Shown one piece after another: positions 19,551-26,978 of a stretch of 64,000 bases of DNA. Position 1 is the first letter of the stretch. Every line of letters starts with the position of its first letter. Source of the stretch: Prochlorococcus sp. AG-402-N08 (GTDB taxonomy: Bacteria > Cyanobacteriota > Cyanobacteriia > PCC-6307 > Cyanobiaceae); assembly GCA_003216535.1 (NCBI GenBank), contig QCIS01000001.1, positions 62,001-126,000 on the forward strand. Direction: 5' to 3'. The position numbers and the translations under genes were made by a program. The notes under the pieces are model-generated. The model had not been told where the DNA came from and did no database searches. It saw only the letters and a program-made list of their open reading frames with translations.

Positions 19551-20744
19551 ATGCAATATCGGAGATTTGGTCGAACCAATCTGATGATCCCTATTTTATC
19601 TTTAGGTGGTATGAGATTTCAGAAAAGTTGGGATCAATTAGATTTTTCTGAGATTTCAAATGAAGAACAAAATAAAGTAGAGAATATTTTAAATCTAGCA
19701 AACAAATATGGCTTAAGTCATGTCGAAACTGCTAAGTATTATGGGACTTCTGAGGTGCAATTAGGAATGGGTTTTAAAAATATAAAAAAAATTCCAAATA
19801 TTATTCAAACAAAGATTCCTCCAAATAGTGATCCAGAAATTTTTAAGAGAGATGTTATGACAAGTATTGAAAAATTAAAAGTTAAAAGAATTGATTTGCT
19901 AGCAATACATGGCATTAATAAAGATGAACATTTATATCATGCTATTAAAGATGGAGGTTGTATTGATATTTTAAGAAATTTGCAAAAAGAAAATTTAATT
20001 GGCTCTATTGGATTTTCAACTCATGGAAAATCTTCACTCATAGAGAAGGCCATATCAACAAACTTTTTTGATTATGTAAATTTGCACTGGTATTTTATCA
20101 ATCAAGAAAATACAAAGGTTATAAATTTGGCAAATAAGTATGATCTTGGGGTTTTTATAATAAGTCCCACTGATAAAGGGGGGCATCTTCATACTCCCTC
20201 AAACAAAATGTTGGAACTTTGTAAGCCACTTCATCCTATAGTTTTTAACGATCTTTTTTGCTTAAGAAATCAAAATGTCCATACTCTTAGTGTGGGTATT
20301 GCAAAAGAGGCAGATTTTGATTTGCATTTAGAAGCTGTCTCTTTGTTATCAGAATCTGAGAAGTATGTACCAAAGATAATAAACAGATTAAGGCAGGAAT
20401 CAATTAATTCTTTGGGTTTAGAGTGGCATCAAAATTGGAATAGAAATTTGCCGAGTTGGGAATATACGCCAGGAAATATTAATATAGCCGCCCTGCTTTG
20501 GCTTTCAAATTTAATTGATTGGTTGGATATGGAAGGATTTGCAAAAGCTAGATATCAATTGCTTGGAAATGGAAGTCACTGGTTCCCAGGAAATAACTCT
20601 AATTTATTAGATACGGATGTTTCTGAAGTGCAATTATTGAAAGTATTAGAAGGTCATATAAATCCAAAAAAAGTTATTAGAAAATTGAGAACTTTAAAAG
20701 AAAAGTTTGGGGATAAGGTTGCTAAAAGATTATCAAAAAAATAA
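19551..20744 (+). CDS. Aldo/keto reductase-family oxidoreductase
   Basis: 397-residue protein. The N-terminal 280 residues form the AKR barrel with tetrad equivalents: Glu in place of the usual Asp in HVETAKYYGTSE, Tyr in the same motif, Lys in IIQTKI and His in LLAIHGIN. A C-terminal extension of about 110 residues ends in RYQLLGNGSHWFPG. In related Fe-S aldo/keto reductases the extension carries a CxxCxxC cluster motif; none is visible here. NAD(P)H-linked reduction is inferred; the substrate is unknown. It lies 10 bp after the ferredoxin gene and ends 2 bp before the convergent rsmG stop. Confidence 0.85.
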   Translation: MQYRRFGRTNLMIPILSLGGMRFQKSWDQLDFSEISNEEQNKVENILNLANKYGLSHVETAKYYGTSEVQLGMGFKNIKKIPNIIQTKIPPNSDPEIFKRDVMTSIEKLKVKRIDLLAIHGINKDEHLYHAIKDGGCIDILRNLQKENLIGSIGFSTHGKSSLIEKAISTNFFDYVNLHWYFINQENTKVINLANKYDLGVFIISPTDKGGHLHTPSNKMLELCKPLHPIVFNDLFCLRNQNVHTLSVGIAKEADFDLHLEAVSLLSESEKYVPKIINRLRQESINSLGLEWHQNWNRNLPSWEYTPGNINIAALLWLSNLIDWLDMEGFAKARYQLLGNGSHWFPGNNSNLLDTDVSEVQLLKVLEGHINPKKVIRKLRTLKEKFGDKVAKRLSKK

Positions 20745-20746
20745 TT

Positions 20747-21460
20747 TCATAATGGATTTTTCTCAGGTTTGCCAACTTTTCTTGGGTAGATTTTAGGGCA
20801 AATATTTTTTGGTTGAATAAGGATAATATTTCTGGTACCTTTACTTCTTGGTAACAAAATCTTCTTTTTCTCTTTAAATTTGCCCTCTAATATTTCTAAA
20901 GTTTTATCGAGATTTTTACTTTCTTCATCAGTCCATTTCCCACAATATAAAACTCCTAACCCTTCTTTTTTTAGCATTGGTAGAATATATTCTGAAACTG
21001 TTGAAGGATTACTGACCGCTCTAGTGGCAGCTATATTGAAACTATTTCTCATTGAAGATTGATGAGCTAAGTTTTCAATACGATCATTGATTACATGAAT
21101 ATTGCTTTTGAGATTGATCTCTTTGATTAAGATTTTTAGTGCATCTGTTTTCTTTTTTGAAGAATCAATAAGGTATATCTCTGAATTAGGATGAATTATG
21201 GCATAAGCTAAACCTGGGAAGCCACAGCCTGATCCAATATCTAAAAATTTTTTATTATTAAAATCAATATTTGGGAAGGCTTTAAATGGCCAAATACTGT
21301 CAAAAACTTGAGATACCCAATAATCATTCCCATCAATTAATCTAGTTAGATTGGTTTTATTATTTAATTCTTTAATTTTTATTTGTAACTCTTGAAAAAT
21401 ATTTATTTCTTCTTCAGTTATTAAGGCAAAAATTTCTTCAGGAATGTTTTGTTTTTTCAT
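20747..21460 (-). CDS. rsmG: 16S rRNA guanine-N7 methyltransferase RsmG
   Basis: SAM-dependent enzyme (formerly GidB) methylating G527 of 16S rRNA. The 237-residue protein shows the SAM loop FLDIGSGCGFPGLAYAI near 68-84, the acidic strand end IYLIDSSKKK and the family NIAATRAVS segment. It stands alone on the minus strand between an aldo-keto reductase gene and a J-domain gene. Confidence 0.94.
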   Translation of the reverse strand: MKKQNIPEEIFALITEEEINIFQELQIKIKELNNKTNLTRLIDGNDYWVSQVFDSIWPFKAFPNIDFNNKKFLDIGSGCGFPGLAYAIIHPNSEIYLIDSSKKKTDALKILIKEINLKSNIHVINDRIENLAHQSSMRNSFNIAATRAVSNPSTVSEYILPMLKKEGLGVLYCGKWTDEESKNLDKTLEILEGKFKEKKKILLPRSKGTRNIILIQPKNICPKIYPRKVGKPEKNPL

Positions 21461-21549
21461 GTAGTTAAAAATATAAATTTTTACCTTTCATTAAATACAT
21501 TCTATTTAATAAAAATTTATTAGAATTACAATATTAATAAAAGATTATT

Positions 21550-21990
21550 TTGAAAGGAGAAATTTCTTATTACAAAATTTTAGGTGTAGATGAAAATGCC
21601 TCAAATCATGAATTAAGAAAGGCATTTTGCAAACTCTCCATTGAGCTCCATCCTGATACAACTTCTTTAGAAATAGACGACGCTAAAAGTAAATTTCAAG
21701 AAGTTTTGGAAGCTTATGAAAATTTGAATAATAGTAATTTGAGGAAAATATATGATGAAAAACTAAAGGAAAAATCTAGAAGTAAAAATACTACTAAAGT
21801 TTTAAATAATTTAATAATCGATCCAAATAATCAAAATTTAATAGGGAATAGAAGACCTTTTTCAAATGGAGAATTGTTTTCTTTATTTCTTTTGATTATT
21901 ATCATTTCTATTAGTTTAATTTGTTCAATTTTTATTGCCTCTTTTACTGGCAAAGAATTAGATACAATACCTATATGGTTAGTAAGATGA
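21550..21990 (+). CDS. Membrane-anchored J-domain protein
   Basis: 146-residue protein starting at TTG 21550. The J domain occupies about residues 3-68 (YYKILGVDENAS, then the essential HPD in IELHPDTTS), so it should stimulate an Hsp70. There is no Gly/Phe or zinc-finger region. A hydrophobic helix at about 112-133 (LFSLFLLIIIISISLICSIF) indicates a membrane-anchored type III J protein. It probably recruits a DnaK to a membrane; the partner is unknown. It lies 16 bp before the DUF3143 gene. Confidence 0.88.
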   Translation: MKGEISYYKILGVDENASNHELRKAFCKLSIELHPDTTSLEIDDAKSKFQEVLEAYENLNNSNLRKIYDEKLKEKSRSKNTTKVLNNLIIDPNNQNLIGNRRPFSNGELFSLFLLIIIISISLICSIFIASFTGKELDTIPIWLVR

Positions 21991-22006
21991 TACTTTTAAA
22001 AAGTCT

Positions 22007-22264
22007 GTGAATCTCCCTAAAAAACCTATTAACCAACATTCACTTCAATCATTGGAATTGTGGCTAACTGATTTAGGTGCTGTGAAAGATGTTAATAATC
22101 CATCTAAATGGTACCTGTTACTTTCAAATTGGAATGCAACTATTATTTTTGAACAAGAAGATTTAAGTGTTATCTGGGAAAGTCAAGAACAAGAAACTAA
22201 AAGACTATTTTCCTATTGCATTAATAGAGAAGATGTGGAAAATGCAATACTGCAGGGACCTTAA
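22007..22264 (+). CDS. DUF3143-family protein
   Basis: 85-residue protein, GTG start at 22007. It matches the cyanobacterial DUF3143 pattern: HSLQSLELWLTDLGA, W.L....W.A.I..E...L.V.W, then FSYCINREDVENAI. Function unknown. It follows the J-domain gene by 16 bp, and this pairing appears to be conserved. Its stop is 8 bp from the convergent bioA stop. Confidence 0.82.
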   Translation: MNLPKKPINQHSLQSLELWLTDLGAVKDVNNPSKWYLLLSNWNATIIFEQEDLSVIWESQEQETKRLFSYCINREDVENAILQGP

Positions 22265-22272
22265 ATTTCTAT

Positions 22273-23574
22273 CTAAAGATTGTCTAAGATTTGCCTTATT
22301 ATCCAGTAACTTTTTTCTAATTGATCATCGGTTATACAAAGAGGCGGCATGAGGTAAATAACATTCCCCAGGGGTCTAATAAATAAACCTTGCTCCATTG
22401 CAAGACTCTTTATCTCTTTCCCAATATTATTAAAATATCCTTTTTTATTCCCAATATCTAAGTCGAATGCAGCAATTGTGCCAGATACCCTTATCTTTTT
22501 TATATAAGGTAAGTTTTTAAATTTAATTAAATGAGATAAATGTTTTTCTTCAAATGAAAGGTATTTGTGTGGTTCTTTTTCTAATAAATCAAGGCTAGCA
22601 TTTGCCGCAGCACAACCTAAAGGATTAGCAGTAAAACTATGTCCATGCCAAAAAGTTTTTCTTGGAGAATCATCAATAAAGGATTGAAAAATTTTTTCTT
22701 TACATAAAGTTATTCCCATTGGTAAAAATCCACCAGTTAAACCTTTTGAAATACTTATTAAATCAGGAATGATTTTTGCCTTTTGAAATGCAAAAAGGCT
22801 TCCACATCTTCCAAACCCAGTCAATACTTCATCGGCAATTAACAAAGAATTATTATTTTTTATAATTTCTGAAACTTTTTTTATAAACTGAGGCCTAACC
22901 ATATTCATCCCTCCTGCTCCTTGAACAATTGGCTCAAGGATTACGGCAACTGTGGGAGTATCAAGTAGAGATTCTAATTTTTGGATAACCTCATTTTCTT
23001 TATTTTCTACTTCTTCATCGTTCATCCAAGTTGAAGGCCATGAGACCCTCCTAACTGGGAACATAAGATTATCGAAATTCTCATTAAAAATATTTCTTTC
23101 ACCTAAAGCCATTGCTCCAAATGTATCGCCATGATAGGCGCCATCAAAAGCTACTATTTGGGTTCTTGTCTCTCCTCTATTTTGCCAAGATTGAAAGGCA
23201 ATTTTTAAAGCGACTTCCACTGCAGTAGATCCGTTATCAGAAAAGAATAATCTTTCTAGTTTTGTTAATTCACTAAGTCTTTCTGCCAATTTTTTTGCTT
23301 GTGGATGCAAGAAATCAGCAAATATAACTTGCTCAAGTTTTTTTGATTGATCAAAAATGGCATCTGCAATATATTCGTTACTATGACCATGAAGAGTTAC
23401 CCACCAACTACTAATTGCATCTATTAGTTCTTTTTTAGGATCTTTAGTAAATAGGAGGGCATCTTTACCATGAGTTACTTCTATCTGCGGTTTGCTGTTA
23501 TTGATTTGTGTAAAAGGTGGCCAAATATTTGGGTGCCAATCTTGATTTGGAGTTTTTGAATCCAAAGATTTCAT
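22273..23574 (-). CDS. bioA: Adenosylmethionine-8-amino-7-oxononanoate aminotransferase
   Basis: PLP enzyme converting KAPA to DAPA in biotin synthesis, with SAM as amino donor. 433 residues. Visible are WWVTLHGHSNEYI near the N-terminus, FDGAYHGDTFGAMALG, the PLP Asp region LLIADEVLTGFGRCG, and the PLP lysine in SISKGLTGG near 270. It is the last gene of the bioF-bioK-bioC-bioD-bioA operon and adjoins bioD with no gap. Its presence argues for the classical DAPA route over the BioU route of some other cyanobacteria. Confidence 0.95.
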   Translation of the reverse strand: MKSLDSKTPNQDWHPNIWPPFTQINNSKPQIEVTHGKDALLFTKDPKKELIDAISSWWVTLHGHSNEYIADAIFDQSKKLEQVIFADFLHPQAKKLAERLSELTKLERLFFSDNGSTAVEVALKIAFQSWQNRGETRTQIVAFDGAYHGDTFGAMALGERNIFNENFDNLMFPVRRVSWPSTWMNDEEVENKENEVIQKLESLLDTPTVAVILEPIVQGAGGMNMVRPQFIKKVSEIIKNNNSLLIADEVLTGFGRCGSLFAFQKAKIIPDLISISKGLTGGFLPMGITLCKEKIFQSFIDDSPRKTFWHGHSFTANPLGCAAANASLDLLEKEPHKYLSFEEKHLSHLIKFKNLPYIKKIRVSGTIAAFDLDIGNKKGYFNNIGKEIKSLAMEQGLFIRPLGNVIYLMPPLCITDDQLEKSYWIIRQILDNL

Positions 23575-24240
23575 TTAACTTATTTTTGAATTTAAAAGTG
23601 AGATCAACTTATTTTTAATGTCAAGTTCTTTCCATAGTATATCTAAATTATTTGAGTCTATTTTTTTGATGTAAGGAAATTCAGTAATTAACGGAATACC
23701 ACTAAAATCTACTAGAGTTTTTGGATTATCTAAGTGTTTTTCGCCGTTGACTACTAAACCTAAAATCTCAATATTTCTTCGTTTTAAGGCCTCAATACTA
23801 AGCAGGGTATGGTTAAGAGTACCAAGTGAGCTCTTACATACAAGTATTACAGGAAGATCCCATTGTTTTATTTGATCTATTTGCAAAAAATTGCGTGTTA
23901 TTGGAACCATTAATCCACCTGCAGTTTCTACAATTAATGAGCCTTTTACTTTTGGTAATTTCAACATGTTAAAGTTAATAGTTTTTTGATCAATTTCAGC
24001 AGCCCAATGAGGAGATAGAGGTTTTGTAAAGACGTAAGCTTCTTTAACGATTTTCTCTTTACTTACTTGTGCAAGTTTTTCAACAGTTTGACTATCAGTT
24101 TGCGATTCAATACCACTTTGAATAGGCTTCCAATAAAAGGAATTTAATCCTTTAACGAAAAAAGAGCTGATTAAAGTTTTTCCAATATCAGTATCTGTTC
24201 CACAAATTATAAATTTGAAAATACTATGCTGACTACTCAT
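23575..24240 (-). CDS. bioD: Dethiobiotin synthetase
   Basis: ATP-dependent carboxylation and ring closure of DAPA to dethiobiotin. 221 residues; P-loop GTDTDIGKTLIS at about 14-25, substrate-binding FYWKPIQSG near 41-49, and VETAGGLMVPI near 104-114. Its start overlaps the bioC stop by 4 bp (ATGA type) and its stop abuts bioA. Confidence 0.94.
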   Translation of the reverse strand: MSSQHSIFKFIICGTDTDIGKTLISSFFVKGLNSFYWKPIQSGIESQTDSQTVEKLAQVSKEKIVKEAYVFTKPLSPHWAAEIDQKTINFNMLKLPKVKGSLIVETAGGLMVPITRNFLQIDQIKQWDLPVILVCKSSLGTLNHTLLSIEALKRRNIEILGLVVNGEKHLDNPKTLVDFSGIPLITEFPYIKKIDSNNLDILWKELDIKNKLISLLNSKIS

Positions 24241-25007
24241 AATTTCTTTATGATTTGAATCTCAATTTGCCATGAAAGGTTCACTGTATTATTGTAATTC
24301 TTTGGCCAAAACTTTTGAATTTTTTTTAACTCTCTCACTGTTTTGCGTTTACGATAAGTTGATTGTGCCCCTACATTTTTAATGCTTCTAAAAAGTTTAT
24401 ATACATCTTCAAAATTTTCAAGATAATTAAACTTTTCTGAATAATATATTTCAGTTGATTTGAAATCTTTTAGTAATTCTTTAGAGCTAAGGAAATTAAG
24501 ACCACTATATTCAATATCAATTTTTCTACAAGTATCTTTCCATTCAGGAAAACAATCTTTTGTTGGATATGAAATGATTAAAAAACCTCCAGGTATTAAT
24601 TTACTAAACCAATTTTTTATTATCTTTTCTGGGTTGTTTAACCAATGTATGCAAAAGTTAGATGATAATAGAGAACAATTATTGACTTCAGGCGGTAAAT
24701 CATTATTCAAATCCCATAAAATTTTTTTACTAGATAATTTATTCTCAAGAAGCATTTTTTTGCTGAAATCAATTCTGGATACTTTTTGGGAAGAAAATTT
24801 TTTTTCTATTTCATCAGCTAATAGTCCTGTTCCTGATCCTAGATCTATCCATTCACCTTTTTTTTTGGGATTTAATTCTTTGATAAATTGAACAATCTTT
24901 TTTGCAAAAAACTTCTGAATATTTGAATACTCAAAATACCTATATGCAGCATTATTGAAATTATTTTTTATTTTCTCGTTCCAATGTTTATTATCCATTT
25001 CAATCAT
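24237..25007 (-). CDS. bioC: Malonyl-ACP O-methyltransferase
   Basis: SAM-dependent enzyme that starts pimeloyl synthesis by methylating malonyl-ACP. 256 residues; the SAM loop is WIDLGSGTGLLADEI near 53-67, followed by RIDFSKKMLL and the LLSSNFCIHWLNN stretch typical of BioC. The start used (25007) overlaps bioK by 8 bp; a second Met at 24998 (MDNKHWNEK) is equally plausible. The protein is Lys/Asn-rich and divergent, so the name relies partly on the operon. Confidence 0.85.
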   Translation of the reverse strand: MIEMDNKHWNEKIKNNFNNAAYRYFEYSNIQKFFAKKIVQFIKELNPKKKGEWIDLGSGTGLLADEIEKKFSSQKVSRIDFSKKMLLENKLSSKKILWDLNNDLPPEVNNCSLLSSNFCIHWLNNPEKIIKNWFSKLIPGGFLIISYPTKDCFPEWKDTCRKIDIEYSGLNFLSSKELLKDFKSTEIYYSEKFNYLENFEDVYKLFRSIKNVGAQSTYRKRKTVRELKKIQKFWPKNYNNTVNLSWQIEIQIIKKL

Positions 25008-25704
25008 TAAATTTATTAAGTAAGATCTTGTATAAATTTAGATTATTCAAGCAATGACCCTGCTGAGCTAATTTAATTAACATTGGCTTCCTATCAAGTG
25101 TATTGTTTAAGGAATCTAAAAAGTTATTATTTGATTCGTTGTCAAGAATAAAATCATTTTCTGATTTTATAAAAATTATTTTGCAATCTTTTTTAAAAAA
25201 TACTGGAAAATCTCTATTGATGTAAAGTTGTTTTAAATCATTTAAAAGAAGAGTTTTATTTAAACTCTCTAAACTTTTATAAAAGATATTTTTAAAACTA
25301 TTATTTATATCATTTGGCATAAATGATCTATGTATAAATTCTTTCAACATATCCTTAGATTCATCTTTTATTATTTTTGTTTCCATTCTTTTTAGAGACC
25401 TCAAAATAAAGTTTCTCTTATTACTTACAGGAAGAAAATTATTAAAAGAATTGATAAGAACAATATGAGTTGCTTCTTTTAAAATTTTTTTTTGCATTAA
25501 ATGAAAACCATATGAATGGCATAAAGTCATTCTGATTTCTTTTTTATAGTCGCTTTTAATCCATTTTGCTTGATAATTATTTTTCGAAAAATAGCCTCTT
25601 TCATTATCTTGCCAATGCCAATTATTTTTTAAAAAATCAACTTTATAATCATCCCAGAAATGTTTATTTAGTCCCCACCCATGCTGAGTAATAATTTGTT
25701 TCAT
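25000..25704 (-). CDS. bioK: Pimeloyl-ACP methyl ester esterase, BioK type
   Basis: 234-residue divergent alpha/beta-hydrolase between bioF and bioC. The N-terminal QHGWGLNKHFWDDY matches the HGWG oxyanion region. The nucleophile elbow reads LCHSYGFHL: the Ser is kept, but the first Gly of GxSxG is replaced by Cys-His context. The late acid and His candidates are SENDFILDN and QQGHCLNN. In marine picocyanobacteria this position is filled by BioK, a non-homologous or very divergent replacement for BioH that frees pimeloyl-ACP (established knowledge). It overlaps bioF by 4 bp. Confidence 0.8.
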   Translation of the reverse strand: MKQIITQHGWGLNKHFWDDYKVDFLKNNWHWQDNERGYFSKNNYQAKWIKSDYKKEIRMTLCHSYGFHLMQKKILKEATHIVLINSFNNFLPVSNKRNFILRSLKRMETKIIKDESKDMLKEFIHRSFMPNDINNSFKNIFYKSLESLNKTLLLNDLKQLYINRDFPVFFKKDCKIIFIKSENDFILDNESNNNFLDSLNNTLDRKPMLIKLAQQGHCLNNLNLYKILLNKFND

Positions 25705-26840
25705 TTAAACTCTTTTAATACTGCAATGAAATTCTTTAGCTGATTCAATTCTAAGTTTCTTCTTATTGTTATTCTGATTCTAGATTGCCCCACTGGAACA
25801 GTTGGAGGTCTTATAGCAATTGCTAAAAATCCATTTTCTTCAAGATATTTTTGTAGATAAATTGCCTTCTCTTCTTGGCCAACAATAATTGATAAAATGT
25901 GAGAATCTCCTTGAACTGGAAAACTAGAATTTTTAATAATTTCATCTTTCCATACCTTCGCAGAAGATAACAAATCATTACCCCATTCTTTATTTTCTAA
26001 AATTTTTTTCAAAGCTTCTAGTGCCCCAGCAGCTAAAGATGGAGCAAGCGCGGTTGTGTACCTAAATGCACCACTTGTTTGGATAAGATATTCACCAATT
26101 TCTGAATTGGAAGCTATGAAAGCTCCACCGCTTCCAAATGCTTTTCCAAAAGTTCCAGTAATCATAGTTATATCCCGACGGCAATTAAAACTTAAACCCC
26201 TGCCTTCAGGGCCTAAGATCCCAATTGCATGAGCTTCGTCAACTAATAATTGAACACTATTTTTTTTGCAAATTTCCGTTATTTCTCTGAGCGGAGCAAT
26301 TGATCCCTCCATGCTATAAAGAGATTCAACAACAACTAAAATGGAATTTTTTGTGAGGTTAGATTTAATAATTTTATCTTCTAAATCTTTTAAATTATTG
26401 TGTGAAAATCGAACCAGTTTTGCTTGAGCAGCTTTGACTCCAACCAATAAAGAGTTATGGATAAATTTATCTGCTATTACGATACTATTTCTGTTTGTTA
26501 AAGCCTGGATAGCGGCTATATTTGCTTGAAATCCGCTTGGGAAAAGTAATACTTTCTCTTGACCAAGCCACTTGGCAAGTTCTGTTTCTAATAATTCATG
26601 TATTGGTCTTGAACCTGTAATAAACCTAGAGCTACCTGAACCAATACCTTCTAAAAGGCTTATTTTGTAAGCAGCTTTTATTAAATCCTTGTCCCTACTT
26701 AATCCAAAATAATCATTACTGCATAAGTCTATAAGTTTTTTATTTTGTGAATTCGAACTTCTAAGTTCGAATGGTTTTTTACCTAAAGAAAATGTCTTTA
26801 ATTTACGGATTCTATTTTTTGGAATTTTTATTTTTTTCAT
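25701..26840 (-). CDS. bioF: 8-amino-7-oxononanoate synthase
   Basis: PLP-dependent condensation of pimeloyl-thioester with alanine, giving KAPA. 379 residues; LCSNDYFGLSRD, GSGSSRFITGSRPIHE, LLVDEAHAIGILGPEGRG and the PLP lysine in TFGKAFGSGGA near 235 are present. It is the first gene of the biotin operon. The 138-bp gap upstream, shared with the divergent helicase gene, contains a nested palindrome (see separate entry). Confidence 0.95.
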   Translation of the reverse strand: MKKIKIPKNRIRKLKTFSLGKKPFELRSSNSQNKKLIDLCSNDYFGLSRDKDLIKAAYKISLLEGIGSGSSRFITGSRPIHELLETELAKWLGQEKVLLFPSGFQANIAAIQALTNRNSIVIADKFIHNSLLVGVKAAQAKLVRFSHNNLKDLEDKIIKSNLTKNSILVVVESLYSMEGSIAPLREITEICKKNSVQLLVDEAHAIGILGPEGRGLSFNCRRDITMITGTFGKAFGSGGAFIASNSEIGEYLIQTSGAFRYTTALAPSLAAGALEALKKILENKEWGNDLLSSAKVWKDEIIKNSSFPVQGDSHILSIIVGQEEKAIYLQKYLEENGFLAIAIRPPTVPVGQSRIRITIRRNLELNQLKNFIAVLKEFK

Positions 26841-26918
26841 TTGGCAAAATAAAATATAACGGATTTAATTAAAAAGATTTAGATTTACTATTAAAGTTTG
26901 CAAGGTATTTTTTGTTTA

Positions 26919-26945
26919 TTAATATCTATATAGATCATATATTAA
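26919..26945. promoter_or_regulatory. Nested palindrome between bioF and helicase gene
   Basis: A 12-bp perfect palindrome ATCTATATAGAT (26924-26935) lies inside outer arms TTAATAT (26919-26925) and ATATTAA (26939-26945). It is in the divergent intergenic region 79 bp upstream of the bioF start. It could be an operator, but the arms are almost all A/T and such palindromes arise by chance in this genome. Confidence 0.25.
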
Positions 26946-26978
26946 GAAGTTAACTCATCCTCTCTTCAATCACAAATA

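Noticed and set aside
22167-22352. 61-codon frame overlapping DUF3143 and bioA
   Set aside because: It runs through parts of two convergent genes whose frames are well supported; shadow ORF.
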